Assembly: GCF_901709675.1 (NCBI RefSeq)
Contig: NC_051106.1
Location: 9,866,001 to 9,930,000 of the forward strand
Source of the DNA: Syngnathus acus
Taxonomy: Eukaryota; Chordata; Actinopteri; Syngnathiformes; Syngnathidae
Direction: 5' to 3'
DNA length: 64,000 nucleotides
Shown piece by piece: positions 38,410-50,500 of this stretch; the stretch's first letter is position 1, and each line of letters opens with the position of its first letter. A program made the position numbers and the translations under genes. The notes beneath the pieces were generated by a model. It saw only the letters and a program-made list of their open reading frames with translations. It ran no database searches and was not told where the DNA came from.

Positions 38410-39258
38410 TGATGCGGCCTACGAGTGGCCCCCGCGCCACGATTTTGATAGCGGAGCCCTAAACGATGGCATGGAAGGCAGTAAATGTAGGTATTGCACT
38501 CTTTGATCATATCAACAGGTAGCAATCTTGCAGGCTTTGTACAAGAGCTTTAAAGGCTGCAACGGTCACAACTGCACTATTTGGGGATTCTTTAAACGGA
38601 GATTTTCCTGGTTGAAATGGAATTTGTTCCTCATTTTCCAACTACTAGCTTGTTCTTTAGAATTGCTTATAAATCAGCTTTAGAATAATGAGCGAGTATG
38701 TATTCATCTGCAGTGCATGCTTGATTACACTCATTTACATAAATAGGAAGTAATGGTAGTTAGTACAAGTATTAACATTCAAATCAGAGTATGTACAAAA
38801 GGCTCTTGAAATGAAATGGATGCTTTATTATGCTTCAGTCAGTCAGTCTCTGTAACACGAAGGAGCTCATATGGTCCATCATTAATTGACTGGCCTTTGA
38901 GATAGTGTCGTACTTCCACTTTTGTTTTTATCTTCATCACCTTGTCAGGGCAAAGGATTATTGTGATGCAGAATTCTCCTTGCCAGTTGACTTAGAATGC
39001 CAAAAGCATTCACTGCCACTGCTCTGCTGGCTCAGAGGATTCAGTAATTGAATATCCTTTGATGACGGCCCACTTAGCAGCGAGGAAATGGCTTCGGGAG
39101 GTCAAAACGGAGAGAAGGGGGGGGGCACGCATCATCCCTCAAAACATATTAGTTCCTGTGGCTGAGCCTGGCAGAAAGAAAAACAATGTGGGAGAGACCT
39201 CAGAGAAACTTAATCATAATAATAATTAATAATGATAAAGGAGAATCACTTTAAATAT

Positions 39259-39278
39259 GGACGGACGGACGGACGGAC
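39259..39278. repeat. (GGAC)5 microsatellite
   Basis: Five perfect GGAC units, followed nearby by GGATGGAC. This is a short simple repeat, similar to the GGAC units that end the array at 47587-47596. Confidence 0.9.
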
Positions 39279-42200
39279 ATATGGATGGACAAGCCTGTGC
39301 ACAGCATGTCCCTGTCAGTATTTTAGTACAGACAGTGATTTGACCGATCTTAGAAATAATCATTGATTGCGGGCTCTCCAATCATGTCGGGATAACAATA
39401 ATATTCACTGGGAAGAAAAGTGGAAATGAGCAACACATTTCTTTGTAACCAGGCAACACTCCTTGGAAATCCACGGTCTCGGAATTTTCCGTTTATTATT
39501 CATTTCCTTTATCATTGGAGATTGATTTACTGCAGGCCAAAGACGTGCATCAAAGCAATTCAGCTTTTTTTGTCTGCTTCTTTTTTCAAAACATGTTTAC
39601 CTCAGCAGCCATCAACATTTTTCTATGTGCGTTGTCCACCTAGTCTTTACTTAACAGTGCAATAAATAAGTGCACTGACCAAAATTGAGGGCAGTTTTAG
39701 TTTGTCTAGACTGGCTGCATTCACCAATACTTCTTTCATACAACCTCAGAAATGTTCTTGACAATAGGTTATACGCACTCCCACTCATCATAATACAGCA
39801 TCCTGTATTTCCATAATATCAAATAAGTCAAATAATGAGTTGCACTAGGTAGCAATTTTGAATGTGTCCCCTTATCTTACATATCCTTGATTTAAGTGTG
39901 ATGATCAAAATAATAGTGGGTTTATTTTCTCCCCACCTTTATTGTTTACTCAATAGTTAGCCCATTAAAAGCCCAAGGCTTGTCCATTGCTAATTACACA
40001 AGGTGCCAGCGCTGACTAGATACTAGGAGACTGAGTCTAATTCCAGCAATCAATTATTTGTCTACACGTCTTTGTTGCAAGGGAATAATTAAGAGCATAT
40101 GTACTGTTGAGTGCATACATTAGCAATGACTACATTCTGCCTACGCAACCTTTTTGACTGACGAGCATTAGCTTGAGAGGTATAGTCAAATATTTGTTTG
40201 TTCTCTGAGTTATGTAAGTCAGACCGACAAAACAATTCTTCAGTAGAAAAATAAAATCAAGCAATCTTTATTATATTATAATAATAATAATAATATATAT
40301 TCATTTACTGGTTAAATGAAATGGCTTTTCGAATTTCCAGTCAAACATCAAAATGTATGCAGCTGGCTTTTGTTGGAATGTAAAAACACTTTGTTTTATT
40401 GATCAAAGCATCATTGATAAACCAATGGAGTTTTTTTTCCTGCACCTAATTAAAAGATGACACACTTTATGTCAGACTACCAAACATCAGCTCATGCAAA
40501 TGTGGAACAGCTTTTCATTGGCCTCAACTAGGCAACTCTCTGTGAGCTGAGGCTAAAAATATAATTGGCCCTGTTTCCTCATCGCTTCCTGCTTTCACAA
40601 TATGCATAGTGTATAGGAAACAAACAAGTCCTTTATCAATCTTGAGCCCATCTTTTCACTAAATTCTTAACGTTTCCTTTGCATGCTTTCAAATAGTGGC
40701 TGTGTTGGGAGTTCTTCAGCCATCTGGGCCCAGCTCTCAGGTTGATAGAGAAAAAGGCACAAGTTAGTTTGACCCGTAATAATAGAAGCCCGTCAAGCAC
40801 CTGAGCCGACCAGAGAACTCGGTCTCGTCACATCTGCAGCGAGTCCTTCTGCTAACTTGTTTCCAATCATTTGAAAATATACTGCTGAAAATATCAGTGA
40901 TCCTAGTCAGTGATGATGCAGCCAGCCATGCCGGTTATGCTTGTGCTCAAGCCTCAACGTTCACCCTATATCACATATCTGCACAATCAAATAAGCTCCG
41001 TGTTGTGAGATGATTTGCTATTGCTTGCTATTGCCTGGGACTGTCAGAGATTAAATATGGCGCTTAGGCTTTGTAGTGTGAAGGACTGCATCTTAATGGG
41101 AAATTACAAGCTTCTCTAAAAATGAGCTAGTATTTTTGGCTCCAATAATGAACATTAAATTGATGGATCACTTCTTCTGTTTTCTCCCAATCTTTTTTGC
41201 GAGGTCCCATTTAATGTATCTAATAAGATCTGTCGCTATATTTTGACCTGCACTTGAGGAACAATGTCTTTAGAAAATCACAACAGGAAACTACAGTAAG
41301 CCTTTGTTCAGTTCATCATCTGAATATGTTTGTTGTGCAATGGAATAATTATATGACTATAATTATGATTGACTATATATGTTATATAATTCGATTATTA
41401 ATCATAATGATTTATATTGTATGGAATAATAATTGGTTCTTCTATTTTCTGTTTTAGCCATTTTCCGGGCACACGCAGTATTGAAATATTTGAAGCTTCC
41501 AGTTACACATTTACAAGACAGCAATTTAGAGCTTGTGTGTGGGTGCATTTGTGTCTGTCAGGATACATTAGGAACATGTGCTTGATGGACAGCTGTTGAC
41601 AGAATGCTTTAACTTACTTTTCAAGGTTGAGGAGGAGGAGGGGGGGGGGAATCATTTTGACCCACACAGTTCTCCAATAAATATTTTGAGATGTCAAGCA
41701 AAAAAAATGTGTCAACTTCCCTCTTCTTTTCTGATTAACCCTGACAAGAAGCACAATCGGGTGGCTGCCTGTCGCACTGAAGCACTTTGCTGCTGAGATA
41801 AGGCCAGTGGCATTGAAAACTCCAGTTCCAGGAAGTCAACACGGGATGAAAACTTTTTGTTTTTATCTCAAATTGGCATATTTATTTAAAAGTGGTTTTT
41901 AAACTCGAGTCTACCAAGTATTTATTCCAAAAAAGATGGCATTTACTCACCTAAGGGAGGCGCCTCTCTATGACTTGACTTCTGAATCAGTTGTTTGTTT
42001 CCATCAGTAGTTAATGTGTGTCAAGCACAGAGATAAATGACATGGCAAATGCCCAACAATGGCTTCCACGAGCTGCTGCAGAGCTAAAGATAGAAGCAAG
42101 CACAGCGCAGGCTTCATCAGCCCGCATACTGTCTTCTTCTTCTACATGCTGGCCTAAAAAGAGAAAAAAAAAACAATTTCCCAAGCCTCAAGAATGTGGT

Positions 42201-42849
42201 TTAATGGCTTGCTCTTGCACAACATAGATTATGCATGGAGCAATGCTATCCTGAACACATCCATTTACATCCATGTATGCCATTTCTAGACACAGGAGAA
42301 ATAGTGAAGGTTGATTGCAGGCTTAATATGGCTTCATATACCCTGAGAACTTTTTTTGAACTCGAGTGTTTTGTTGTTGTTGATATTTTATGTGCTGGAC
42401 CAACAAAATTGTGAAGTGGAATGAATGTAAAAGTGAATATGCGTACAGTCAATGTGACAAGTGTGGTGTGCATTTGTATTCAGCCCCTGTACTCTGCTGA
42501 TACAGCTGCTCTCTGGAAGTCAAAAACAAACTTGTTCAAAATCAGCTCAAGATGATATAGTATGGTTTAAATCAAACCATCCCGCTGTGTGCTCTGAATA
42601 AATAAAGATTGTTCACTCACCCCTGAGCGCGCAAGAGATTGCCGAATGAGAATCGATGCATATATTTTGTCGATTTTTAATTTGTCTAAACTGAGGATGG
42701 AGCTTTTTCCCTCTCTGTTGAATGACCTTTCGTTAAACGTTGGGCAAACCGCCTCGGTCTCCATCTTAAAGTTGTCTTGACGCGTTTTCATTGGCTTTCC
42801 GCTCAGCATGAGAGGCAGCCTTGTTTTAGTGTTTTATCGATTTGACTCT

Positions 42850-42975
42850 TTGTGTTATGAATTTGTTTTAATGTCTTTGTTTTTAGCTGTCTGATTGATA
42901 CTTTATGTGTAACACTTTGTATGCAGCTGCTGTTGTTTTTATAGTGCTCTATAAATCAAGTTGAGTTGAGTTGAA
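42850..42975 (+). repeat. Fish non-LTR/SINE 3' end with (TTGAG)n tail
   Basis: It ends TTTTTATAGTGCTCTATAAA, then TCAAG and TTGAGTTGAGTTGA. The organisation matches the copy at 6884-6939 (GTGC..CTATA..AAAT, then a pentanucleotide tail), so both probably come from related families. A further possible end lies at about 37302-37330, with ATACA units. The upstream edge is uncertain. Confidence 0.5.
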
Positions 42976-44650
42976 ACCTTTTCCCATTCAAAAAAAAAAC
43001 AATTTATAGTAGTAACAGGAAAAAGAAAAATCAATCAATAAAATAATGAACTGTCCCTGTGAAACAAAACTCAGCTTGTGTACTTTTGAGACTGACGCAG
43101 TTGAATTCCTTCATGGCTGCAAGCCACCCTTTTCTTGACCTAATTTAGTCGTGGCTTCATGGAATAAAATGAGTTCATCACCTTCATTGATTTTAATTGT
43201 CTATTTATGAATGCGTATCTCTGCATCAATCAATGCCATTCAATGAGACATGTTCAACCCCCGACTCAGCCCTTATTGCAGACGACAAAAAAAAAACAAG
43301 CGAGCAAAGAGCAGGGCTGACCACCAACCTGGGTGAAAGCTCATCTGCAAATCCCTTTCGACAGATGGAGTCAAGGTATACGCAGCGGCCTGCCAAGTTA
43401 TCGTGAGGGGTGTGTTTGCCAAGAGAGATTGGATCTGATTGAGAGGAACATTACACCAGTCCTTTGATGATCCGATGATTTAAGTTGCTGCACTAGTCGG
43501 CATAATAATGATAAAATTAGAATATGCATGTCCTGTGCCGAGCGCAGATAGTTGTGAAAGGCAAGACAAAGTCAGCCTTTGCTGCATATTAAATGTTATC
43601 TTTTAGGAGTGCACCTCAGACTAATGAGGGGCATTCCACTGTTTAACGGTATTGACAAAAGTCCTGTCCAAGCATGTAGTCTCACATTTGCCAGCTTGAA
43701 AATTTGTAGGATTTTGCTTTTACAACTGCAGATGACCTTGTGGATACAATACAAAGAGCTAATAAGGAATTTGGGAACATTGTGTTGTCGCACAATTGGG
43801 GGAAACCTTATCTCCGATGTGCCATGTTTGGCTCCATCACACTGACCATAATCCAGAGTGACAGCTATTGATGACCTACAGGATTTGACTTGTACTATGC
43901 CGACAGCTACGTCTCAATTACACAGTGTGAAATTGTAACTGTCTGGAAAGTGGTTCAACTTTTACAGCTTCATGCCTCTTTGCACTTAAACAATATGTGA
44001 AGCTTGCCATCAGGCGCTTTGGCTTAAGTGCCAGGAGAAATGCAGCTTGCAGCCTCTGGAATCCCATTAAGTTTCCACGATATGCACACACTTGGCAAAA
44101 GCTAACCACTACAACCAAAGGAGTGTAATAATTAGAAAAGATGATATGATCATTTGTATTCGCACATTGCATCGGAGCTACAGTATATGTTGCTTCGATC
44201 AGTGCGATTTCTGTAATTGTGGAACAACAATGGAAGATCCATTGCTGTTCAAGGTGATAGCATCATTTTCACTCCTCGCGTCGCGTCCTTGACCACCAGC
44301 AAAGTCATTCACCTGCTCGTGAAATTGTTTATTACTACGTGGGCCATTTCTCATGAGGGCAAATCAAGCATGCACATCCGGGTGGATGTTGTTCTTGTCA
44401 GATAGATGAAAGAAACCAAGGATGCATTGCTTGGTTACTTGTGAAGGCTTGCCTCGGGAATTATCCCACAATGTATCGTCTGTGCTGCTATCACAGAAAC
44501 ATGTCACAGGGGGAGGGCAGTTTCAATTTACAGGGAGTCGCCGTCTTTGGAAGAAGGTTTCGGGTCTTTATTTTCCTCATAATTGCTTTGTTGCTTGATG
44601 ATTCCATGAGAATGGATTCCAATTCTCCCCTGCCCTTTCTCCTCTTTCAG

Positions 44651-44751
44651 GTGACCCAGCACAAGTGTGACTTTGACCAAGACAACCTCCAACTTTGACA
44701 TCACCAATATGTCTCTGGATACTTGAGTAGAGCAAACAAGTTACGATCACT
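44651..44751 (+). other. Splice-bounded candidate exon (101 bp)
   Basis: The acceptor is a long pyrimidine tract CCCTTTCTCCTCTTTCAG ending at 44650; the donor is CACT|GTGAGT. The interior reads VTQHKCDFDQDNLQL and then TGA in one frame, with no known domain. It could be a non-coding alternative leader exon of lrfn2 or a chance pair. If included, it would interrupt the in-frame N-terminal extension described for the exon near 12 kb. Confidence 0.2.
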
Positions 44752-47470
44752 GTGAGTATCGAGCAGAAGCCTTCTTACATACTTTCTTGCAAAATCGTTT
44801 ATATGTCACTTATCATATTGGTCGTGGCCAAATGGATGTTTTGTCGAGACTACGTGGCATTTGGCCAATGGTTAGCCTTTGTTGTATAATTAGACTTCTA
44901 TCAGCTCGTGTTGGGAGAATCGGGGAGTCGAATTGCACCGTGAATTGGAAAGAACATTTAGTTCTCAGTTTCAGTGACACTTTTCATTCAAACAATATCA
45001 TTAGGTATTTTATTAGTTCATGTCAGTATTATATCAAAACACGTCAGGTCATTTCTTTGTCGATAAATACTCGACACCCAATCGAGTGTGTATGCCAATA
45101 AATGTTATTCCGTTGAACACAACATACATGCTTTATCCCCATAAAACAAAACAAATTCGACTTTACTGAAATGTGACACTCTTAATCTAATCCTCTTACA
45201 TGCCATTGTACTTTTGTCTAGCCCGATTAAATGATACAAATCAGTGAGTGGGTGAAAAACTCCGCAAAAGCCAACGTATTCTGATATACAAAGTTGGATT
45301 AGGGTCTTAAGCCATTTGCCCAGACTCTTTCCCTTCTTATTCTATCCATCAGCCCTTTCTGTGAGGAAAATTGGCACCATTTACTGCTGTCACTGCAGGC
45401 CTCATTGTCTCCTTTTATCAAAGGGACAAAGCTGGTGTGACATTGAAATGATCCTTGCTTGTTTCAAATTTACTTTCTGGAGGAAGAAAAACAGATAAGG
45501 GCTTCCTTCGAGTAGGCAGTAGCGAGTCGGTGCCGTACCTCGGGAGGAAAAAAGGGATTGCAATGAGTGGGACAGTTGGTGGAACGATAAAATGCAATTT
45601 GCCCGGGAAATTGTGTTGATATTGTTCAAACGTGTCAGGTAGGTGTTGACCACCTCCAGGGTTTTCCCCCTGGGAGTGATCCAATATAGACTTGATTGCT
45701 TACCAGAAAATCGGAAAAGGTGGCTACCGACCGTTACCTTCTCATTGAAATGATACCGTAAAAACAGAAATACATTGCCAAAAACAGTCTTCACTTAATT
45801 CTCACTGTAAGATTTCAGATGTCTCACTCTAAAAAAAAAAGAAAAACACTATTTATTTATTTGTTTATTTATTTATTATGTGTTTACGAATGAATTTATA
45901 TAAACTCTCAAACATTCTATTATACAGTTCAGTAACATTTCCTGAGCAATGCACTTGTTTCTGTCCAACCATCCAGCTCCAGTAAAATATTGTAGTTGTG
46001 AAGAGCAGTACTACAGCTTTATTTTAACAATGCAGTAAAGCTAAAATGTGAAATATATATCCTGTATTATAAAGCGGCTACAGCACAATTAAAAGTAATG
46101 AAATGCTCTCCGGTAACCGTTATGAGAAATCGTGCTTGATGTACCTGACAAAAAAAGGTCTTCCAAAAACGGTTCCAGTTCAGGGGAAGGCACAGAACCC
46201 AAAATGCACTTATAAAAATCAGCATTTACTAGTGTAGTACCTGGGGGAAGAAGCCAAACTCCCGACTGATTAATTCATTTATTTACAGATAATTAAGCAG
46301 AATGATTTTAGTGGTGCCGCCACGAAAGCTCGAGAGAATATTTGCGCTAATTAAAACTCCGCTTTGGCTGATGAATATTGAAGAAAATCATTTTAGAAAA
46401 TGCTTTGGTTGCATTGTGGGTAATGGTATTAACAGTATAGCGCGTCCGTGCCACACAAAGGAGCTTTACGATCCGAATTTTGGTCATTTATATCATAGAA
46501 ATCATATTAAGTGCGCTTCTGCTTTGAGCTAGGGCAATTCTAATGAGACTGTGAAACTTGCTGATGTGATGAGACTGTACAAGTTCATATGACATTATTA
46601 TCCAATTGTGAGACAGACTACTTTGATCGCTTCTTGTTTATCGTATCGTAATGCATTTTTTTATGCATTTACAGCAGAAAGTGATGGCATGGTAATTGAA
46701 GTTGCCAATGGCGTCTGAAAGATTTCAGAGGGCTTTGTTGATCTTAATTATGATTAAAACCGGCGTGTTCTGTTTCAGAAAATGTCATTTCCCGTCTGCC
46801 TCATCTGCTAAAATAAGACAGTGATCAATTATTTTTTCTTGCTAGATGTCAATGAAACAGATGACAGCGTTTGTACAAAAAATGAAGCAAGACTCAACAG
46901 AAGATGAAGTGTAATCTTAAGTGGTTTATTTGAACTGTGGCTACTTTTAACCTTGACGGGGGTTGTTGTTCCCCCATGATACTTCTCGTCGGTAATAAAG
47001 TACTAAGTGAAACCTAAACAAAGTCTATACAACAGCTTTATTGCTTCATGGCGGATTGTCAAGGTCACTGAGATTCCCACACATTATCAGTGAGAGCTAA
47101 GAAAAAAGAAATGAAGGTAGAAATGGAGCTTTCATGGTGATGCCCAGCTGCCTTTCACCAAACTCAATTTGAGGCCATTTTATCATCGACTACTGCTTTT
47201 ACTGGAGCTATTTCCTGGATTTCAACTTCAAATCCATTTATGTAACTCTCTACCTGTTTCTAAATTGAACGTGGTCATATAAAATAGACAAATATAATGC
47301 AGTTTACAATGTTTCAGGGTTCAAGGTTTTTTTTTGTCTTCTGGAGAGGGAATAGGGCCCGTGAAAACAAATGCCAATGTTATGCATTTTTTTTAATCTC
47401 TTTGATAAGCCAAAATATCATCAACAATGTTGCAAATTATACACAAAAAGAAAATGGGTGTCCATTGGTG

Positions 47471-47596
47471 ATGGATGGATGGATGGATGGATGGATGGAT
47501 GGATGGATGGATGGATGGATGGATGGATGGATGGATGGATGGATGGATGGATGGATGGATGGATGGATGGATGGATGGATGGATGGACGGACGGAC
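47471..47596. repeat. (ATGG)29 microsatellite with GGAC end
   Basis: Twenty-nine perfect ATGG units (47471-47586), then ACGGACGGAC. It creates long artificial frames (DGWM on plus, SIHP on minus) that are not genes. The change to GGAC at the end suggests a point change spread by slippage. Confidence 0.97.
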
Positions 47597-50500
47597 AGTC
47601 TGTCACTGGGTGAGAATGCCCACGTCTGATTATCACTATTAAAATCTGGCTTCTACTGGATAGTAGGAAAAGTCAATAAGCAGAAATCAGCCAGCTTCCT
47701 CGCGAGCACGCCAAATGTTATCTGCAGCGTTAACAACCATGTGCGTCGTCCTATCTGTTGATGCTCTCTGAACCGGCCGCCGCTGCCGCCGCCGCTGGCT
47801 GTACAAGTGACCACAGAAGTCTCATGCGCTGCATAATCACCATGTGTGAATTGGATGAAGACTTTTCTCATGGGCAATAGCAAGAGCCTTGTGGAAAATG
47901 AGATTACACCTCTGCACAGCAGTTACAGTGGGTGACACACTTGCAGAAAGATGCTCGGCGCTTTGTTTTTTCGCGAGGTGGAGGAGTGATAAAAGTGTTT
48001 GTGTGGGTTTGGGCTTTGACTGAGGGCATTTGTATGCAATATATGTAGGTCATTTTTTCTTGTAATTCTATCAACACAATGCTATGTTAAAAGGGAATTA
48101 CTGACAAAAATAACAGCAGAGGTGTCAAATTCAGAGAAGGAAAGTAAAAACCCTGCCACAGTTTGGCTTTGGCTTTTTTTGGTGGTTCCAATCAAGCGAG
48201 CTCGCCGCCAAATGGGCTCCCAGGAGCCAGCTCGTTTCATTGCAAGCACCTGTGGATAAAAGCAAACTATGGCAGCATTTCTACTTTGGCCATCTGGATT
48301 TGACACCACAACATTTTGACCACTTGCGCAATGCAATGATATAAAAAAGAAAAATACTATTCTGCCTGTAGAAAATATCATAAGATGTTGTCAGCACCTC
48401 TTTGACAGTGTCAATTAATACTGGTATTTATGTATTACCTCCAAAATATAGATATAAACTATATAAAGATCCAAAAGATCATCTTAATTGGTCAGGCATT
48501 GACAATTCAGTCAGCATCCTTTTTTTACTGTTATGTTCGTCCTTGTCGCCTCAGTCACTTCAAAACTAAAGAATTGCATGAAAAACAACCATTTAAATGG
48601 ACTTGATGATCAATGTTTACTTGTCCTTGAGAGCAACTCAAGTAAATATCACAGTAATGATGAGCGTCAAGTTTCTTCATTAGATCCTTCTTGCTATATT
48701 ATTACAGTCAGGGTCAGTCTATGTGCTGTTATTGTCTCTGAAGTAATCATGCAGTGCATCCTAGGAACGGCGGGATTGACAGCCTCTGAACAGGCAGGGA
48801 CCCGTTCAAATTGAGGCTTAGATTGTTCTTTTGAAGGGCGCTACTGTCGACAGAAAAGCACCAGATGAGCCAGTTATGGCCCACAAATCAAAGCGCTGCA
48901 CATTGGCTCATCACATACTGACATTCTCTGCAAGATCACCGGGGATGAAGGAGGGCGGGCGGGTGGGCGTCGAGACTGTCTGAACGGAGAATTAGGTGCG
49001 TTATGAGCCCCCTGAGTTGAGGTATGTGTGAGAACCAGTAGAAAAGAGAGTTGCTCCACAGCAGTAGAATCAAAAGCTACATTCTACAATTTCATTTCAA
49101 TAGACGGTTGAAAAAATTCTATTCAATTGTTGAGTCATGCTTTTGTCAAATTCAATCCTATTCAGTTGTTCACTGCAAGGTCACATTTATTGTCAAAATG
49201 AGAGCTTTTATTCAACAACGACGGGGGGGGGGGGTATGTACCGTATAGACATTTGGGCATCCTTTGCGGGTGCTCGTACACAATTTTGAAGACAAACATT
49301 TTCATCTTAAGACACGAATACAAGTTCACTCACAACTCAGGACATCCACGCTTACTTGCAAAGCAAACACACAAAGCCACTCTGGGAATGTGTGGTTAGA
49401 AAGGCAAACAACTTGCAGGGCTGACTTGCTGTAAAAAAAAAAAAAAAAAGGGGAGGGGGAGGAAACAAGCACACAATACGTGTTTAGTCATTGTGGGGAT
49501 TGCGACGCTTGGGAGTCCAAGCCCTGCTGTGCTTTCTTAATTTCCCAAAGAACGCTCTAACCTCCTCTACCGCCTACAATGTGCTTAAAGAGATTTTCAC
49601 AAGCTTTTGGTTGTGAAGCAGATAATTCATTCGAAATTCTGTGGTTAATTAACAATTTTCTCACAAATATGCGCTGTATTAAATAGCAAGACTATATACT
49701 ATCTCACCTTAGCTGGGCTGAGAGTTGAAATGTTGAATTTTTGAAGCACAGTGCTTTATCGATGTGCTCTTGAAAATCTCCCCTTGTCAAAAGAAGTAAT
49801 GAGCAGTCGATGAGGATCAATAAATGAGTTTCAGGGTTAGTGATTTCAGTCTGGTGATTTTGACAGCGTGCACACTCCTACTGACGGACTTTGCCTGGAT
49901 GTTAGGTTTTAAATTATTTGACTCACTTGTTTCTGGTCAGTGCAGCCAGAAAATGAGACCACTGACAGATGATGTCATTTGAGGAAAAGCTCCATTATTC
50001 ATACAGTCATGGATTGTTGGTTTCCAGATTCAAATAATATTCTTCTAAAGGCACCATTCAGCTTGTGTGCTCTCTATCAATCAACAAGCAGCTGGCCATG
50101 ACCTTACGCGCTAACCTCACCAAGCACAGAACACACAAATTATTCATTAATCATTCCTCTGCTGACTTCAATGTTTAGCGCTCATATAACATTTAGTGAC
50201 ATTCTGCGTATCTTCCGGCTCCATATTACTCTGGCTCTCTTTTATACCTTAATTGCTTCAACAGATCAAAATAGACTTAAGTCAGTCTTTGCAAACAATT
50301 CCCGCTGCCAATTGCATGGAACAAAAGTCTTGTTCGTATATCTAATCTTATTCAATCTTATAAGTGGGACTGTAATATTGCCTGAATTTGTTTTTGCATG
50401 ATTTGAAAGCAGCACAACGTGTTTCATTTCTTTTCATTTTCCACTAATTAAAAACAAAACAAGTTGTACAAATAGTTATTTTATTTGTCAAGCACCCCGC

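Noticed and set aside
41341-41420. AT-rich stretch with ATTATGATT and AATCATAAT as a possible hairpin
   Set aside because: Such pairing is expected by chance in nearly pure AT sequence; the stem is short and imperfect.
47297-47629. Open frames rich in DGWM (plus) or SIHP (minus)
   Set aside because: They are translations of the ATGG microsatellite. The regular repeats are also not a CRISPR array: units are 4 bp with no spacers.
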